A DNA stretch of 64,000 nt from Candidatus Nanopelagicales bacterium (GCA_021741645.1 JAIOXK010000004.1:1-64000); one strand, 5' to 3'. Positions 1-9,981 are shown, counted from the stretch's first letter. Translations and numbers: made by a program. Notes: generated from the letters alone by a model not told the origin.

Positions 1-876
1 GAAGGCCTGAAGGCCTACCGCCATGCCGACGGGAGCATCTGGACTTTCCGACCCACCCAGAATGCCGAGCGGTTCGCCAACTCGGCTCGTCGACTGGCGA
101 TGGCTGAGCTGCCGATCGAGTTGTTCGTTGGATCCATCGAGGCACTGGTGCGCCAGGACCGTGACTGGGTGCCATCTGGTCAGGAGCGCTCCCTCTACCT
201 GCGGCCCTTCATGATCTCGACGGAGGTGGGACTGGGGGTTCGGCCCGCGAATCGGTACGAGTACCTCCTGATCGCCTCACCGGCCGGCGCCTACTTCCCC
301 CGTGGACTCAAGCCGGTGTCGGTATGGATCTCCGACGACTACGTGCGAGCTGCACCGGGAGGCACCGGCGAGGCCAAGTGCGCCGGCAACTACGCGGCAT
401 CCCTGGTCGCCCAGGCCGAGGCCTCCATGCATGGCTGCGACCAGGTCGTGTGGCTCGATGCCGTCGAGCGCCGTTGGATCGAGGAGATGGGCGGAATGAA
501 CCTGTACTTCGTATACGGGTCGGGTGATTCTGCGCGACTCGTGACGCCGGAGCTGACGGGGTCGCTCCTGCCCGGAATCACGCGATCATCGCTCCTCACC
601 GTTGCGGCGGATCTCGGGATCCGGGCGGAGGAAGGACGCATCAGCGTCGATGAGTGGCGTTCAGGCTGCGAGTCGGGCGAGATAACCGAGGTGTTCGCCT
701 GTGGGACCGCTGCCGTGATCACCCCGGTCGGGGAGGTCAAGACCAGGTCGAACGGGGCCTGGGCGATTGGGGGTGGCGAGACGGGCCCGGTCACCACCCG
801 CCTGCGTCAGGAGCTGCTGGACATCCAGACCGGTGCGACGACGGATCGACACAACTGGCTCCATCGTCTCGTCTGA
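1..876 (+). CDS. ilvE: Branched-chain amino acid aminotransferase, 5' truncated by window edge
   Basis: Frame 1 open from base 1 to TGA at 876; [25 protein letters not shown]...[11 protein letters not shown]...[12 protein letters not shown]...[11 protein letters not shown] is typical of class IV BCAT. Confidence 0.95.
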   Translation, partial: EGLKAYRHADGSIWTFRPTQNAERFANSARRLAMAELPIELFVGSIEALVRQDRDWVPSGQERSLYLRPFMISTEVGLGVRPANRYEYLLIASPAGAYFPRGLKPVSVWISDDYVRAAPGGTGEAKCAGNYAASLVAQAEASMHGCDQVVWLDAVERRWIEEMGGMNLYFVYGSGDSARLVTPELTGSLLPGITRSSLLTVAADLGIRAEEGRISVDEWRSGCESGEITEVFACGTAAVITPVGEVKTRSNGAWAIGGGETGPVTTRLRQELLDIQTGATTDRHNWLHRLV

Positions 877-898
877 CAGCGGGTCCGTCGGGTTCGGG

Positions 899-964
899 GT
901 GACCTCGTCGTGCCACGTGTGCAAGACTTGGGGCGTGCAGCACGCTGTGATCATCATTAACTAG
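899..964 (+). promoter_or_regulatory. Putative leader peptide ending ...GVQHAVIIIN* upstream of cimA (possible GTG starts at 899, 917 or 935)
   Basis: GTG CAG CAC GCT GTG ATC ATC ATT AAC TAG at 935-964; run of Val/Ile codons directly before a hairpin and terminator, upstream of an isoleucine-pathway gene. Confidence 0.7.
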
Positions 965-1016
965 CGCGTCGACCTTCGTCGACGCGCAGCCCTTCGCACC
1001 CGCGGGGGGCTTTTTC
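964..1016 (+). terminator. Attenuator: perfect 10-bp hairpin followed by terminator-like stem and T5 tract
   Basis: GCGCGTCGAC-CTTC-GTCGACGCGC (964-987) then AGCCC...GGGCT (988-992/1007-1011) running into TTTTT (1011-1015). Confidence 0.7.
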
Positions 1017-1049
1017 GTTGGCGGTGCGACCGGATTGTGAGGAAGAGCC

Positions 1050-2624
1050 ATGGCTCGGCCTGACGGCTTCCACGTCTATGACACGACCCTGCGGGACGGA
1101 GCCCAGCGCGAGGGGATCTCGTACTCGGTCAACGACAAGCTTGCGGTTGCTCGCCTTCTCGACGACTACGGCGTGGGCTTCATCGAGGGCGGCTGGCCGG
1201 GTGCGCTGCCCAAGGACACAGAGTTCTTCCAGCGTGCGCAGAGCGAGCTCTCCCTGAAGAACGCGGAACTGGTCGCCTTCGGCGCCACGCGCAAGGCGGG
1301 AGTCGCGGTCGAGGAGGACCAGCAGGTGCGTGCGCTGCTCGACTCTCAGGCGCCCGTCATCACCCTGGTCGCCAAGTCTGATGTTCGGCATGTGGCCGAG
1401 GCGTTGCGGACCACGCTCGACGAGAACGAGGCCATGGTGCGGGACACGGTCCGCTTCCTCGTGAGCGAGGGACGCCGTGTCTTCGTCGACATGGAGCACT
1501 TCTTCGACGGCTACAAGCACGATCGGGACTACGGCGTCCGGCTCCTGATCGCGGCTGCCGACGCCGGCGCCTCGGTGGGTGTCCTGTGCGACACCAATGG
1601 CGGCATGCTGCCCCACGGAATGTTCGAGGTGGTCACGGATGTCAAGGAGCGCTCAGGTGTGCGCCTTGGAATCCACTGTCAGGACGACACCGGATGCGCC
1701 ATCGCGAATTCCGTCTCGGCCGTCGAGGCGGGTGTTTCCCATGTCCAGTGCACGGCGAACGGGTACGGGGAGCGCACGGGCAATGCCGATCTCTTCGTCG
1801 TCGTTCCGAACCTGCAGTTGAAGCTGGGAATCGACTGCCTGCCCGACGGTGCTCTGCAGGAGACCGTGCGCATCTCCCATGCGATCGCGGAGATCGCCAA
1901 CATCGCTCCCAACACCCATCAGCCCTATGCCGGGTGGGCATCATTCGCGCACAAGGCCGGCCTGCACGCGAGCGCACTCAAGGTCAACGCGGACCTCTAC
2001 AACCACATTGATCCGTCGGTGGTGGGCAACCAGCAGAACGTCCTCGTCACCGAGATGGCTGGTCGTGCATCGATCGAGCTCAAGGGCGCCGAGCTCGGCC
2101 ACGACCTCTCAGGCAAGCCGGAAGTGGTCAGTCGGGTCGTCGAGCAGGTGAAGGTCCTGGAGTCGCAGGGGTGGAGCTTCGAGGCGGCGGATGCCTCCTT
2201 CGAACTCCTCATTCTCGGCAGTGAGGGCAAGGAGCTCTCCTTCGAGGTGGAGTCCTGGCGCACCATCGTCGAGCAGGACGCTGACGGTGTCGTGCGCACC
2301 GAGGCGACGGTGAAGATCCACCTGGACGGCGAGCGCATCATCTCCACTGCCGAGGGCAACGGCCCGGTCAATGCACTCGACCGAGCGCTCCGTCGAGCGA
2401 TCGTCCAGAAGTACCCCGAGCTGGAAGGCATGCGGCTGGTCGACTACAAGGTCCGCATCCTTGACGAGAAGGCTGGCACCGGGGCCAAGACCCGTGTGCT
2501 GATCGGCACCACTGACGGCCAGGATTCGTGGAGCACCGTTGGCGTGCACGAGAACGTCATCGCAGCGTCCTGGCGTTCGCTGGAGGACGCCGTCCGTTAC
2601 GGGCTGCTGAGGCTCTCTCGGTAG
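1050..2624 (+). CDS. cimA: Citramalate synthase
   Basis: 524 aa; YDTTLRDGAQREGISYSVNDKLAVARLLDDYGVGFIEGGWPGALPKD, HMGL-like domain plus C-terminal regulatory domain. Confidence 0.92.
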   Translation: MARPDGFHVYDTTLRDGAQREGISYSVNDKLAVARLLDDYGVGFIEGGWPGALPKDTEFFQRAQSELSLKNAELVAFGATRKAGVAVEEDQQVRALLDSQAPVITLVAKSDVRHVAEALRTTLDENEAMVRDTVRFLVSEGRRVFVDMEHFFDGYKHDRDYGVRLLIAAADAGASVGVLCDTNGGMLPHGMFEVVTDVKERSGVRLGIHCQDDTGCAIANSVSAVEAGVSHVQCTANGYGERTGNADLFVVVPNLQLKLGIDCLPDGALQETVRISHAIAEIANIAPNTHQPYAGWASFAHKAGLHASALKVNADLYNHIDPSVVGNQQNVLVTEMAGRASIELKGAELGHDLSGKPEVVSRVVEQVKVLESQGWSFEAADASFELLILGSEGKELSFEVESWRTIVEQDADGVVRTEATVKIHLDGERIISTAEGNGPVNALDRALRRAIVQKYPELEGMRLVDYKVRILDEKAGTGAKTRVLIGTTDGQDSWSTVGVHENVIAASWRSLEDAVRYGLLRLSR

Positions 2625-2633
2625 GGTCGCCGC

Positions 2634-3398
2634 GTGCGCATCTGTCGAGTGTCCGTGGACGACGAGCTTCACTATGGAGTCATCGAGGGAGAGGGCGTCG
2701 CTCTCCTGACCAGCCACCCGTTCGGGCCGTTCGAGCCGGAGGGTCGGGTGTTCGCCCTGGCGGACGTCCGTCTGGTGGCGCCGGTCCTGCCGTCCAAGGT
2801 GGTGGCAGTGGGCAGGAACTACCTCGACCATGTGCGTGAGATGGGCGGGGACAAGCCACCGAGCGAACCCATGATCTTCCTCAAGCCCAGTACCTCCGTG
2901 ATCGGTCCGGGGGAGCCGATCCTGCTGCCGTGGCAGTCCGAACAGGTAGAGCATGAGGCGGAGATCGCGGTGGTCATCGGCCGGCTCTGTCGAGACGTGC
3001 CCGAGGACCGTGTGAACGAGGTGATCCTGGGTTACACGTGCGCCAACGACGTCACCGCGCGGGATCTCCAGGGCACCGATGGGCAATGGGGGCGGGCCAA
3101 GGGTTTCGATTCGTTCTGCCCCCTCGGTCCGTGGATCGAGACGGATCTGGATGTTGAGGACGCCACCGTCACGTGCACCGTCAACGGTGAGCTCCGGCAG
3201 TCGGCGGTCGGCGCCGATATGGTGCGCGCGATTCCTGAACTGGTGGCGTGGATCAGTTCGGTCATGACACTGCTGCCCGGCGACGTGATCCTCACCGGTA
3301 CTCCAGCCGGCGTGGGCCGTCTGGAAGCGGGCGACGAAACGAGCGTTTCGATCAGTGGGATCGGGACCCTGACGAATCCGGTGACAGATCGTGGCTGA
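2634..3398 (+). CDS. Fumarylacetoacetate hydrolase family protein
   Basis: [16 protein letters not shown]...EAEIAVVIG...[14 protein letters not shown]...[13 protein letters not shown]. Confidence 0.92.
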   Translation: MRICRVSVDDELHYGVIEGEGVALLTSHPFGPFEPEGRVFALADVRLVAPVLPSKVVAVGRNYLDHVREMGGDKPPSEPMIFLKPSTSVIGPGEPILLPWQSEQVEHEAEIAVVIGRLCRDVPEDRVNEVILGYTCANDVTARDLQGTDGQWGRAKGFDSFCPLGPWIETDLDVEDATVTCTVNGELRQSAVGADMVRAIPELVAWISSVMTLLPGDVILTGTPAGVGRLEAGDETSVSISGIGTLTNPVTDRG

Positions 3399-4869
3399 TG
3401 ACGTTCGAGTCCGCTTCTGCCCCTCGCCCACGGGCAATCCTCATGTGGGAATGGTGCGCACGGCGTTGTTCAACTGGGCATTCGCGCGCCACACGGGTGG
3501 AACCTTCGTCTTCCGGATCGAGGACACCGACAGCGCGCGCGACAGCGAGGAGTCCTACGACGCCTTGCTTGAGGCTCTCGGCTGGCTGGGCCTGAACTGG
3601 GATGAAGGGCCGCTCGTCGGTGGTCCCTACGGCCCCTACCGGCAGTCTGAGCGGATGCGCGATGGCGTCTACTCGGATGTCGCACAGCGACTCGAGGCAG
3701 CGGGGTTTGCCTATCGGTGCTACTGCTCACCTCAAGAGCTTGAGGAACGACGCGAGATGGCCAAGGCCGAGCGCCGCGCTCCTGGCTATGACGGTCACTG
3801 CCGCGAGCTCACCGCTGAGCGGATTGAGGCGTATGAGGAGGAGGGGCGCAGCGCCGTGCTCCGCTTCCGGATGCCCGATCAGGAGTGGACCTGGGACGAC
3901 CTCGTGCGCGGGCCCATCACCTTTGCGCCTGATCAGGTTCCTGACTTCGTGCTGCTCCGGGCGAACGGGGAGCCCCTCTACACCTTGGTCAACCCGGTCG
4001 ACGACGCATTGATGCGTATCACCCACGTGCTGCGCGGTGAGGATCTGCTGTCGTCCACCCCACGTCAGCTCGCCCTCTACAGTGCGCTCGGAGCGATCGG
4101 CGTCACCGACGGATCCATCCCGGCATTCGGGCACCTTCCCTACGTCATGGGGGAGGGGAACAAGAAGCTGTCGAAGCGGGATCCGGAGTCGTCACTGCAG
4201 TGGTACCGAGACGAGGGCTATCTGCCCGAGGCGCTGCTCAACTACCTGTCGCTGCTCGGCTGGTCGATGGGTGAGGACCGGGAGTTCTACGGCAAGGACG
4301 AACTGGCGGCGGCCTTCACCCTCGATCGGGTCAGCCCCAATCCCGCTCGCTTCGATCTGAAGAAGTGCACGGCGATCAACGGGGATTGGATTCGGACGCT
4401 CTCCGTCGACGACCTGATCGATCGGATTGTGCCGTTCCTGCAGCGCGCAGGGCTGGTGACGGGCACCGTGGAGGCGTCGACCTCCGACGTCCTTCGACGT
4501 GCCGTGCCGCTCGTGCAGGAGCGAATGGAGACCCTCAGCCAGGCCCCTTCGATGCTCGGCTTCCTGCTCGTCTCCGGATCTGATTTCACCGTTGATGAGG
4601 CGGATGCGGCGTCCCAGCTCGACGAGAAGGGCCGGGCCGTGGTTGCAGCCGCGCTGTCTGCGGTGACCGATCTGGAGGCATGGGATGCCGAGAGCATCGA
4701 GGGCGCTCTGCGCGCAGCACTGATTGATGGTCTGGGCCTGAAGCCGAAGTTGGCCTTCGGGCCCGTTCGCGTCGCGGTGACCGGGCGTCGCGTCTCACCG
4801 CCGCTGTTCGAGTCCATGGAGATTCTGGGCAGAGACGTATCACTGGAACGGCTGGCGGCGGCCCAGTAG
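3391..4869 (+). CDS. gltX: Glutamyl-tRNA synthetase
   Basis: [33 protein letters not shown] motif; class I aaRS. Confidence 0.97.
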   Translation: MADDVRVRFCPSPTGNPHVGMVRTALFNWAFARHTGGTFVFRIEDTDSARDSEESYDALLEALGWLGLNWDEGPLVGGPYGPYRQSERMRDGVYSDVAQRLEAAGFAYRCYCSPQELEERREMAKAERRAPGYDGHCRELTAERIEAYEEEGRSAVLRFRMPDQEWTWDDLVRGPITFAPDQVPDFVLLRANGEPLYTLVNPVDDALMRITHVLRGEDLLSSTPRQLALYSALGAIGVTDGSIPAFGHLPYVMGEGNKKLSKRDPESSLQWYRDEGYLPEALLNYLSLLGWSMGEDREFYGKDELAAAFTLDRVSPNPARFDLKKCTAINGDWIRTLSVDDLIDRIVPFLQRAGLVTGTVEASTSDVLRRAVPLVQERMETLSQAPSMLGFLLVSGSDFTVDEADAASQLDEKGRAVVAAALSAVTDLEAWDAESIEGALRAALIDGLGLKPKLAFGPVRVAVTGRRVSPPLFESMEILGRDVSLERLAAAQ

Positions 4870-4945
4870 TCACGCCTGCAGGCGACCGGTGTCAGCGCGT
4901 GTGGAGAATGCGTCTATACTCGTCAGGCCGCTTGCGGCAGCCATT

Positions 4946-5017
4946 TGGGGTATGGGGTAATTGGCAGCCCAACTGATTCTGATTCAGTTAGTCTAGGTTC
5001 GAGTCCTGGTACCCCAG
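4946..5017 (+). tRNA. tRNA-Gln (anticodon CTG)
   Basis: TGGGGTA...TACCCCA acceptor stem, ACTGA-TTCTGAT-TCAGT anticodon arm, GGTTCGAGTCC T-arm. Confidence 0.95.
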
Positions 5018-5098
5018 CGATACGAGGTGCCTGTCGTGATCTCGTCTCTCCCGTTCGCTACAGTTCGCCTCGCTTGCGAAAGTACGGACGATCTGCAC

Positions 5099-5171
5099 GG
5101 CCCCGTTGTGTAGTGGCCTAGCACGCCGCCCTCTCAAGGCGGTAGCGCGGGTTCGAATCCCGTCGGGGCTA
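5099..5171 (+). tRNA. tRNA-Glu (anticodon CTC)
   Basis: GGCCCCG...CGGGGCT acceptor, CCGCC-CTCTCAA-GGCGG anticodon arm, GGGTTCGAATCCC T-arm. Confidence 0.95.
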
Positions 5172-5179
5172 CGCGAAGC

Positions 5180-5210
5180 AGAAGGCCTTCCCGGTGAGGG
5201 GAGGCCTTCT
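5180..5210 (+). terminator. Terminator-like hairpin after tRNA-Glu
   Basis: AGAAGGCCT...AGGCCTTCT 9-bp stem. Confidence 0.65.
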
Positions 5211-5246
5211 GTCATTTCGCCTGTCATTTCGCCCGTCATTTCGCCA
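5211..5246. repeat. 12-bp tandem repeat x3, GTCATTTCGCC(N)
   Basis: GTCATTTCGCCT GTCATTTCGCCC GTCATTTCGCCA. Confidence 0.95.
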
Positions 5247-5434
5247 GTCACGCGTCGACTGAATTCGGGCCGTCCCCAGCAGGGAGCGGGCTCATGGCCG
5301 GTCGAAAACGCGCACGAGACCACCGATAGAATCAGCCTCTGCATCGACGGCGCACAAGCCGTGAGTCTCGAGATTCAGACGCAGACACCTCGGCCCGGCC
5401 CGAGCAGCGCACACCGAACCACGCACGTCAGCAC

Positions 5435-5477
5435 CGACCGAAGCAACGACCGAAGCACCGACTGAATGAGCGACCGG
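5435..5477. repeat. 12-bp imperfect tandem repeat, about 3.5 copies, just upstream of leuC
   Basis: CGACCGAAGCAA CGACCGAAGCAC CGACTGAATGAG CGACCGG. Confidence 0.85.
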
Positions 5478-5484
5478 AGGAAGC

Positions 5485-6897
5485 ATGGGACGCACGCTGG
5501 CCGAGAAGGTCTGGCAGGACCACATCGTCCGACAGGCTGAGGGAGAGCCGGACCTGCTCTACATCGACCTGCATCTGGTCCATGAGGTCACGAGTCCGCA
5601 GGCATTTGACGGGCTCCGCGCCGCAGGCCGAACCGTGCGTCGGCCGGATCTGACGCTCGCGACCGAAGATCACAACACGCCCACCATCGACATCCTCAAG
5701 CCGATCGCGGACCCAATCTCGCGGGCCCAGATCGAGGCCCTTCGGAGCAATTGCGCCGAGTTCGGGGTTCCCGTCTACTCACTGGGAAGCATCGACCAGG
5801 GCATCGTCCATGTCGTCGGCCCGCAGCTCGGGCTGACCCAGCCCGGCATGACGGTGGTGTGCGGCGACTCGCACACGTCGACGCATGGGGCCTTCGGTGC
5901 CCTTGCCTTCGGCATCGGCACGAGCGAGGTGGAGCACGTGCTCGCCACGCAGACACTTCCCCTCAAGCCCTTCAAGACCATGGCCATCACCGTCGAGGGT
6001 GACCTTCCCGCGGGTGTGACGGCGAAGGACGTGATCCTGGCGGTGATCGCGAAGATCGGCACGGGAGGTGGACAGGGATATGTCCTTGAGTACCGCGGAT
6101 CGGCCATCCGGGCGCTGTCGATGGAAGGTCGCATGACCTTGTGCAACATGTCCATCGAGGCCGGCGCACGTGCCGGACTCGTGGCTCCTGACGACGTGAC
6201 CTTCGAGTACCTCGCCGGACGCCAGCACGCACCGAAGGGTGCTGACTGGGAGGCCGCTGTCGACTACTGGCGCACCCTTCCCAGCGACGACGATGCGACG
6301 TACGACGCCGAGGTCGTGATCGATGCGACAACGCTGGCACCCTTCATCACCTGGGGAACGAACCCCGGGCAGGGCCTGCCGCTCGACGCCAGCGTGCCCT
6401 CGCCTGATGATGCTCGTGACGACGTCGATCGGGTGGCCATCGAACGTGCGTTGGAGTACATGGATCTCACACCGGGGATGCCGCTTCGAGACATCACCGT
6501 GGACACCGTGTTCGTCGGTTCGTGCACCAATGGGCGAATCGAGGACCTGCGAGCCGTTGCAGAAGTCCTGCAGGGACGACGGGTGGCCGACTCGGTTCGC
6601 ATGCTGGTGGTGCCCGGCTCGGTTCGCGTCAAGCACCAGGCCGAGGACGAGGGGCTCGACAAGATCTTCCTTGCGGCCGGGGCCGAATGGCGCGAGGCCG
6701 GATGCTCCATGTGCCTGGCGATGAACCCGGACAAGCTGACACCGGGGGAGCGCAGCGCCTCCACCTCGAACCGCAACTTCGAGGGCCGTCAAGGACCTGG
6801 TGGTCGAACTCACCTCGTCTCACCCGCGGTGGCTGCCGCGACGGCAGTCACCGGCCACCTGTCCGCCCCATCCGACCTGTCGTCCGCGACTTCCTGA
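5485..6897 (+). CDS. leuC: 3-isopropylmalate dehydratase large subunit
   Basis: 470 aa; [58 protein letters not shown]. Confidence 0.97.
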   Translation: MGRTLAEKVWQDHIVRQAEGEPDLLYIDLHLVHEVTSPQAFDGLRAAGRTVRRPDLTLATEDHNTPTIDILKPIADPISRAQIEALRSNCAEFGVPVYSLGSIDQGIVHVVGPQLGLTQPGMTVVCGDSHTSTHGAFGALAFGIGTSEVEHVLATQTLPLKPFKTMAITVEGDLPAGVTAKDVILAVIAKIGTGGGQGYVLEYRGSAIRALSMEGRMTLCNMSIEAGARAGLVAPDDVTFEYLAGRQHAPKGADWEAAVDYWRTLPSDDDATYDAEVVIDATTLAPFITWGTNPGQGLPLDASVPSPDDARDDVDRVAIERALEYMDLTPGMPLRDITVDTVFVGSCTNGRIEDLRAVAEVLQGRRVADSVRMLVVPGSVRVKHQAEDEGLDKIFLAAGAEWREAGCSMCLAMNPDKLTPGERSASTSNRNFEGRQGPGGRTHLVSPAVAAATAVTGHLSAPSDLSSATS

Positions 6898-6915
6898 GAC
6901 CGAACGGAGCATCCG

Positions 6916-7512
6916 ATGGAGAAGTTCATCGTCCACACGGGAACGGCGATCCCGCTGCGGCGCAGCAATGTCGACACCGACCAGATCATTCCCGCGGAGT
7001 ACCTCAAGCGGATCACTCGTCACGGTTTCGAGGACGGCCTGTTCTCGGCGTGGCGCAAGGATCCGGACTTCGTGCTGAACCGACCCGAGTACGCGGGGGC
7101 GAGCATCCTCGTTGCTGGTCCTGACTTCGGTACCGGATCCAGTCGCGAGCACGCCGTCTGGGCCCTTCAGGACTACGGGTTCGCCGTGGTGCTGTCCTCG
7201 CGGTTCGCGGACATCTTCCGGGGAAACTCAGGCAAGGGCGGTCTGCTGACTGCTCAACTCGATCAGGACGTCATCGAGAGCCTCTGGGCTGCCATCGAGG
7301 CTGATCCCTCGATGGAGGTCACGGTCGACCTGGACAGCCGACAGGTGCGTGCTGGCGACATCGTCGCTGATTTCGACGTCGACGACTATGTCCGCTGGCG
7401 CCTGATGGAGGGGCTCGATGACATCGGCATCACGCTGAAGCAGGCGGACGCCATCGATGCCTTCGAAGCGACCCGACCCACGTGGAAGCCGACCACCACT
7501 CCCGTTGCCTGA
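6916..7512 (+). CDS. leuD: 3-isopropylmalate dehydratase small subunit
   Basis: 198 aa; [19 protein letters not shown]...[17 protein letters not shown]. Confidence 0.97.
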   Translation: MEKFIVHTGTAIPLRRSNVDTDQIIPAEYLKRITRHGFEDGLFSAWRKDPDFVLNRPEYAGASILVAGPDFGTGSSREHAVWALQDYGFAVVLSSRFADIFRGNSGKGGLLTAQLDQDVIESLWAAIEADPSMEVTVDLDSRQVRAGDIVADFDVDDYVRWRLMEGLDDIGITLKQADAIDAFEATRPTWKPTTTPVA

Positions 7513-7713
7513 TCCGGACCGATGCTGGACCTGTCGAATCGGCGGGTGATTACGTGATGTGGATCACGGCTGAGGTGGCCGCATCCCGGCGGCGTGAATC
7601 CGTTGGCCCACAAGGATTTCGTCGGCGTGGCGCGGACGCGCGGGGTACCTGCGCACGTAGGCTGGCATCGCCGGCAGATAGGTGCCGGCCTGACACCCTC
7701 CGGAGGGGTACTA

Positions 7714-8220
7714 GTGAACAAGGCTGAACTGATTGACGCAGTGGCGGGACGACTCGGCCACAGCAAGCGTGACGTGACAGACATCGTCGATGCGTTCATC
7801 GAGGAGACCAAGAAGGCGGTCGTTCGCGGCGAGAAGGTCGCGGTCAGCGGCTTCGGCGTGTTCGAGAGCCAGGCCCGCAAGGCCCGCCTGGGACGCAACC
7901 CGCGTACGGGTGAGACCGTGAAGATCAAGGCCACCAAGCTGCCCAAGTTCCGTCCCGGTACGGAGTTCAAGGCGGTGGTCTCGGGCGCCAAGAAGATCGT
8001 GAGCAAGTCGGCTCCGGCCAAGAAGGCTGCACCGGCGAAGAAGGCTCCGGCCAAGAAGGCTGCACCGGCGAAGAAGGCTCCGGCCAAGAAGGCTGCACCG
8101 GCCAAGAAGGCTGTTGCCAAGAAGGCTCCGGCCAAGAAGGCTGCACCGGCCAAGAAGGCTGTTGCCAAGAAGGCTCCGGCCAAGAAGGTCGCCAAGAAGG
8201 CACCTGCACGTCGCAAGTAG
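7714..8220 (+). CDS. hup: HU family DNA-binding protein with histone-H1-like PAKKA-repeat tail
   Basis: GTG start at 7714 after [26 protein letters not shown]...[15 protein letters not shown]...; about 70-aa Lys/Ala/Pro tail. Confidence 0.95.
   Translation: MNKAELIDAVAGRLGHSKRDVTDIVDAFIEETKKAVVRGEKVAVSGFGVFESQARKARLGRNPRTGETVKIKATKLPKFRPGTEFKAVVSGAKKIVSKSAPAKKAAPAKKAPAKKAAPAKKAPAKKAAPAKKAVAKKAPAKKAAPAKKAVAKKAPAKKVAKKAPARRK
8014..8205 (+). repeat. Coding repeats for [16 protein letters not shown] / [11 protein letters not shown] tail of HU
   Basis: Repeated AAGAAGGCTGCACCGG(C/G)(C/G)AAGAAGGCT(CCG/GTT)GCC units. Confidence 0.9.
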
Positions 8221-8231
8221 CACTGACTGAC

Positions 8232-8275
8232 GAAGAGGAACTCCTGCGCCGATACCGGCGCAGGAGGTCCTCTTC
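8232..8275 (+). terminator. Strong hairpin terminator after hup
   Basis: GAAGAGGA..CCTGCGCCG-ATA-CCGGCGCAGG..TCCTCTTC. Confidence 0.85.
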
Positions 8276-8278
8276 GTT

Positions 8279-8407
8279 GTGACCCGAGTAAGACGTGACC
8301 CGAGTAAGACGTGACCCGAGTAAGAGGTGACGTGAGTAAGCGGTGACCCGAGTAAGAGGTGACGTGAGTGAGAGGTGACGTGAGTGAGGGGTTGATCCGC
8401 GTCAGGG
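8279..8407. repeat. 16-bp imperfect tandem array (about 8 units), consensus GTGACCCGAGTAAGAC / GTGACGTGAGTGAGAG
   Basis: Units begin at 8279, 8295, 8311, 8327, 8343, 8359 and 8375, then a degenerate unit at 8391 running into the cofC stop. Confidence 0.92.
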
Positions 8408-9049
8408 GTTGACGTGAATCAGGCGTGAATCTTGGACCAGCCGGCCGGTGTGTGGACCCAACGTGGATGGGTCGGCCGTCAGGGCGTCGAGGGTGTCGGC
8501 ATCGCGGCGAGCTGGCTCCACGCGGGGATCCGGATCAATCAGGGCCAGGTCCACGGCACCCATGGCGGTGTGGGCGACTCGGGAGTCCGCTCCGAAGTGC
8601 GGCGGGAACGCCGACAGACTGCCGGCCATCCACATGGTGGTTCCGGTGCCCTCGGCATCGGCCAGGAATGCGACCTCGTGCTCCTGTGCTGCGTTGAGAG
8701 CAGCGGACAGGGAGTCCGACGTCAGGCGCGGAAGGTCGGACACGACCACGGCGATTCGTGTTCCGGCAGGTGCGAACCCGGCGGCCCAGGTGACGGCGGC
8801 ATTGATGCCCTCGTGACCGGAGTCGTCGATGATCCGCGCCCCGTGTCGGCGCGCGATGTGAGTCACGCTGGGGTCGTGCGAAGCGATCAGGATCTGCTCG
8901 ACCTCGGCTGTGTCGGCAATAGCGGCAAGGACGTCCTCGAGAAAGGCTCGCGCGAGATCTGCCGGTGCCGAGTACTCCTCGGCCATCCGCGACTTCGCTG
9001 ATGCCAGGGACTTGACGGGCACGATCACGGTCCACCGTCGGCTGGTCAC
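8402..9049 (-). CDS. cofC: 2-phospho-L-lactate guanylyltransferase (coenzyme F420 biosynthesis)
   Basis: TVIVPVKSLASAKSRM...VVVSDLPRLTSDSL...; the ORF extends to 9301 but the conserved start is near GTG 9049. Confidence 0.88.
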   Translation of the reverse strand: MTSRRWTVIVPVKSLASAKSRMAEEYSAPADLARAFLEDVLAAIADTAEVEQILIASHDPSVTHIARRHGARIIDDSGHEGINAAVTWAAGFAPAGTRIAVVVSDLPRLTSDSLSAALNAAQEHEVAFLADAEGTGTTMWMAGSLSAFPPHFGADSRVAHTAMGAVDLALIDPDPRVEPARRDADTLDALTADPSTLGPHTGRLVQDSRLIHVNP

Positions 9050-9152
9050 CTCCCCATCCAACACCCCAGGGGCACTCCGCTGCACATGCGTGACCTGCCC
9101 CGGGAACGGAGCGCAGGCGTTAGTGTCGGGGAAGGCGGGACGCAGTGGTGCT

Positions 9153-9184
9153 GAGACGGGACATCTCCGAGACGGGACATCTCC
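9153..9184. repeat. Perfect 16-bp tandem duplication GAGACGGGACATCTCC x2
   Basis: GAGACGGGACATCTCC at 9153-9168 and 9169-9184. Confidence 0.95.
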
Positions 9185-9200
9185 ATGAGGGAGGCGCGAG

Positions 9201-9932
9201 GTGCATAGTCGAGTCACCAGGCGAGATCGCCTCGGACCGGGGTTCCGGCTGGCGGTGGCGCTCCTATGGCCCGTGCTGCGGACCACGGTGCGCTGGGACA
9301 TCCGCGGAGCAGCTCAACTGACCGATGCGCGCGGCGGTGCGATCATCGCCACCAATCACCTGTCCTGGTTCGACCCACTGGTGGTCGCCTATGTCGCGTG
9401 GTTCGCGGATCGGCCACCGCGGTTCCTGGCCAAGGAGGAGATGTTCCGGGTTCCTCTGATCGGAGCCATCATTCGCAATGCGGGCCAGATTCCGGTCTAC
9501 CGCGAGACCGCCGATGCGTCGAATGCCATCCGGGACGCGCTTGATGCCCTGGACCGATCCGAGTGCATCGTCGTCTACCCGGAGGGCACGATCACGCGCG
9601 ATCCGGGTCTCTGGCCGATGTCCGCCAAGACGGGTGCGGTGCGCATGGCCTTGATGTCGGGTGCACCGCTGTTCCCGATGGCTCAGTGGGGGTCACAAGA
9701 TGTCATGGCTCCGTACTCCAAGCGGATCCGGCTCTTTCCGCGCAAGACCATGCACGTTCGGGTGGGGGCGCCCGTGGATCTCAGTGATCTCGTGGATCGC
9801 CCGCTGGACGCTGACACGATGGCCCTCGCCGGCGAGCGGCTCATGGACGCCATCACTGGGCTGCTCGCCGAGATTCGCGGAGAGACCCCGCCGCCGAGCC
9901 GTATGGTCTTCCGCAGGGGCTCCCCGGAATGA
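9201..9932 (+). CDS. plsC: 1-acyl-sn-glycerol-3-phosphate acyltransferase family protein
   Basis: NHLSWFDPLVVAY (NHX4D motif), YPEGTITRDP. Confidence 0.9.
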   Translation: MHSRVTRRDRLGPGFRLAVALLWPVLRTTVRWDIRGAAQLTDARGGAIIATNHLSWFDPLVVAYVAWFADRPPRFLAKEEMFRVPLIGAIIRNAGQIPVYRETADASNAIRDALDALDRSECIVVYPEGTITRDPGLWPMSAKTGAVRMALMSGAPLFPMAQWGSQDVMAPYSKRIRLFPRKTMHVRVGAPVDLSDLVDRPLDADTMALAGERLMDAITGLLAEIRGETPPPSRMVFRRGSPE

Positions 9933-9981
9933 TGTCCTTCGGCAACCGGGAGCACTGCGGCGATCAACCTAGGAGGCGGCT

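Noticed and set aside
2109-3437. Minus-strand 442-aa ORF antisense to cimA and the FAH gene
   Set aside because: Antisense shadow ORF in GC-rich coding sequence, low-complexity composition, no domain seen
4946-5171. tRNA-Gln/tRNA-Glu pair as a possible island integration site
   Set aside because: No integrase, attachment repeat or foreign cargo next to it; flanked by conserved gltX and leuC
5779-6813. Minus-strand 344-aa ORF antisense to leuC
   Set aside because: Shadow ORF; leuC is clear on the other strand
7386-8216. Minus-strand 276-aa ORF with repeated [23 protein letters not shown], resembling a repetitive membrane protein
   Set aside because: It is the antisense reading of the HU PAKKA repeats plus leuD; codon usage and RBS favour hup on the + strand
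8279-8407. Possible CRISPR array
   Set aside because: Contiguous 16-bp units with no spacers and no cas genes; simple tandem array
9050-9301. N-terminal extension of the cofC ORF
   Set aside because: Extension contains the antisense of the 16-bp duplication and plsC start; conserved CofC sequence starts near 9049
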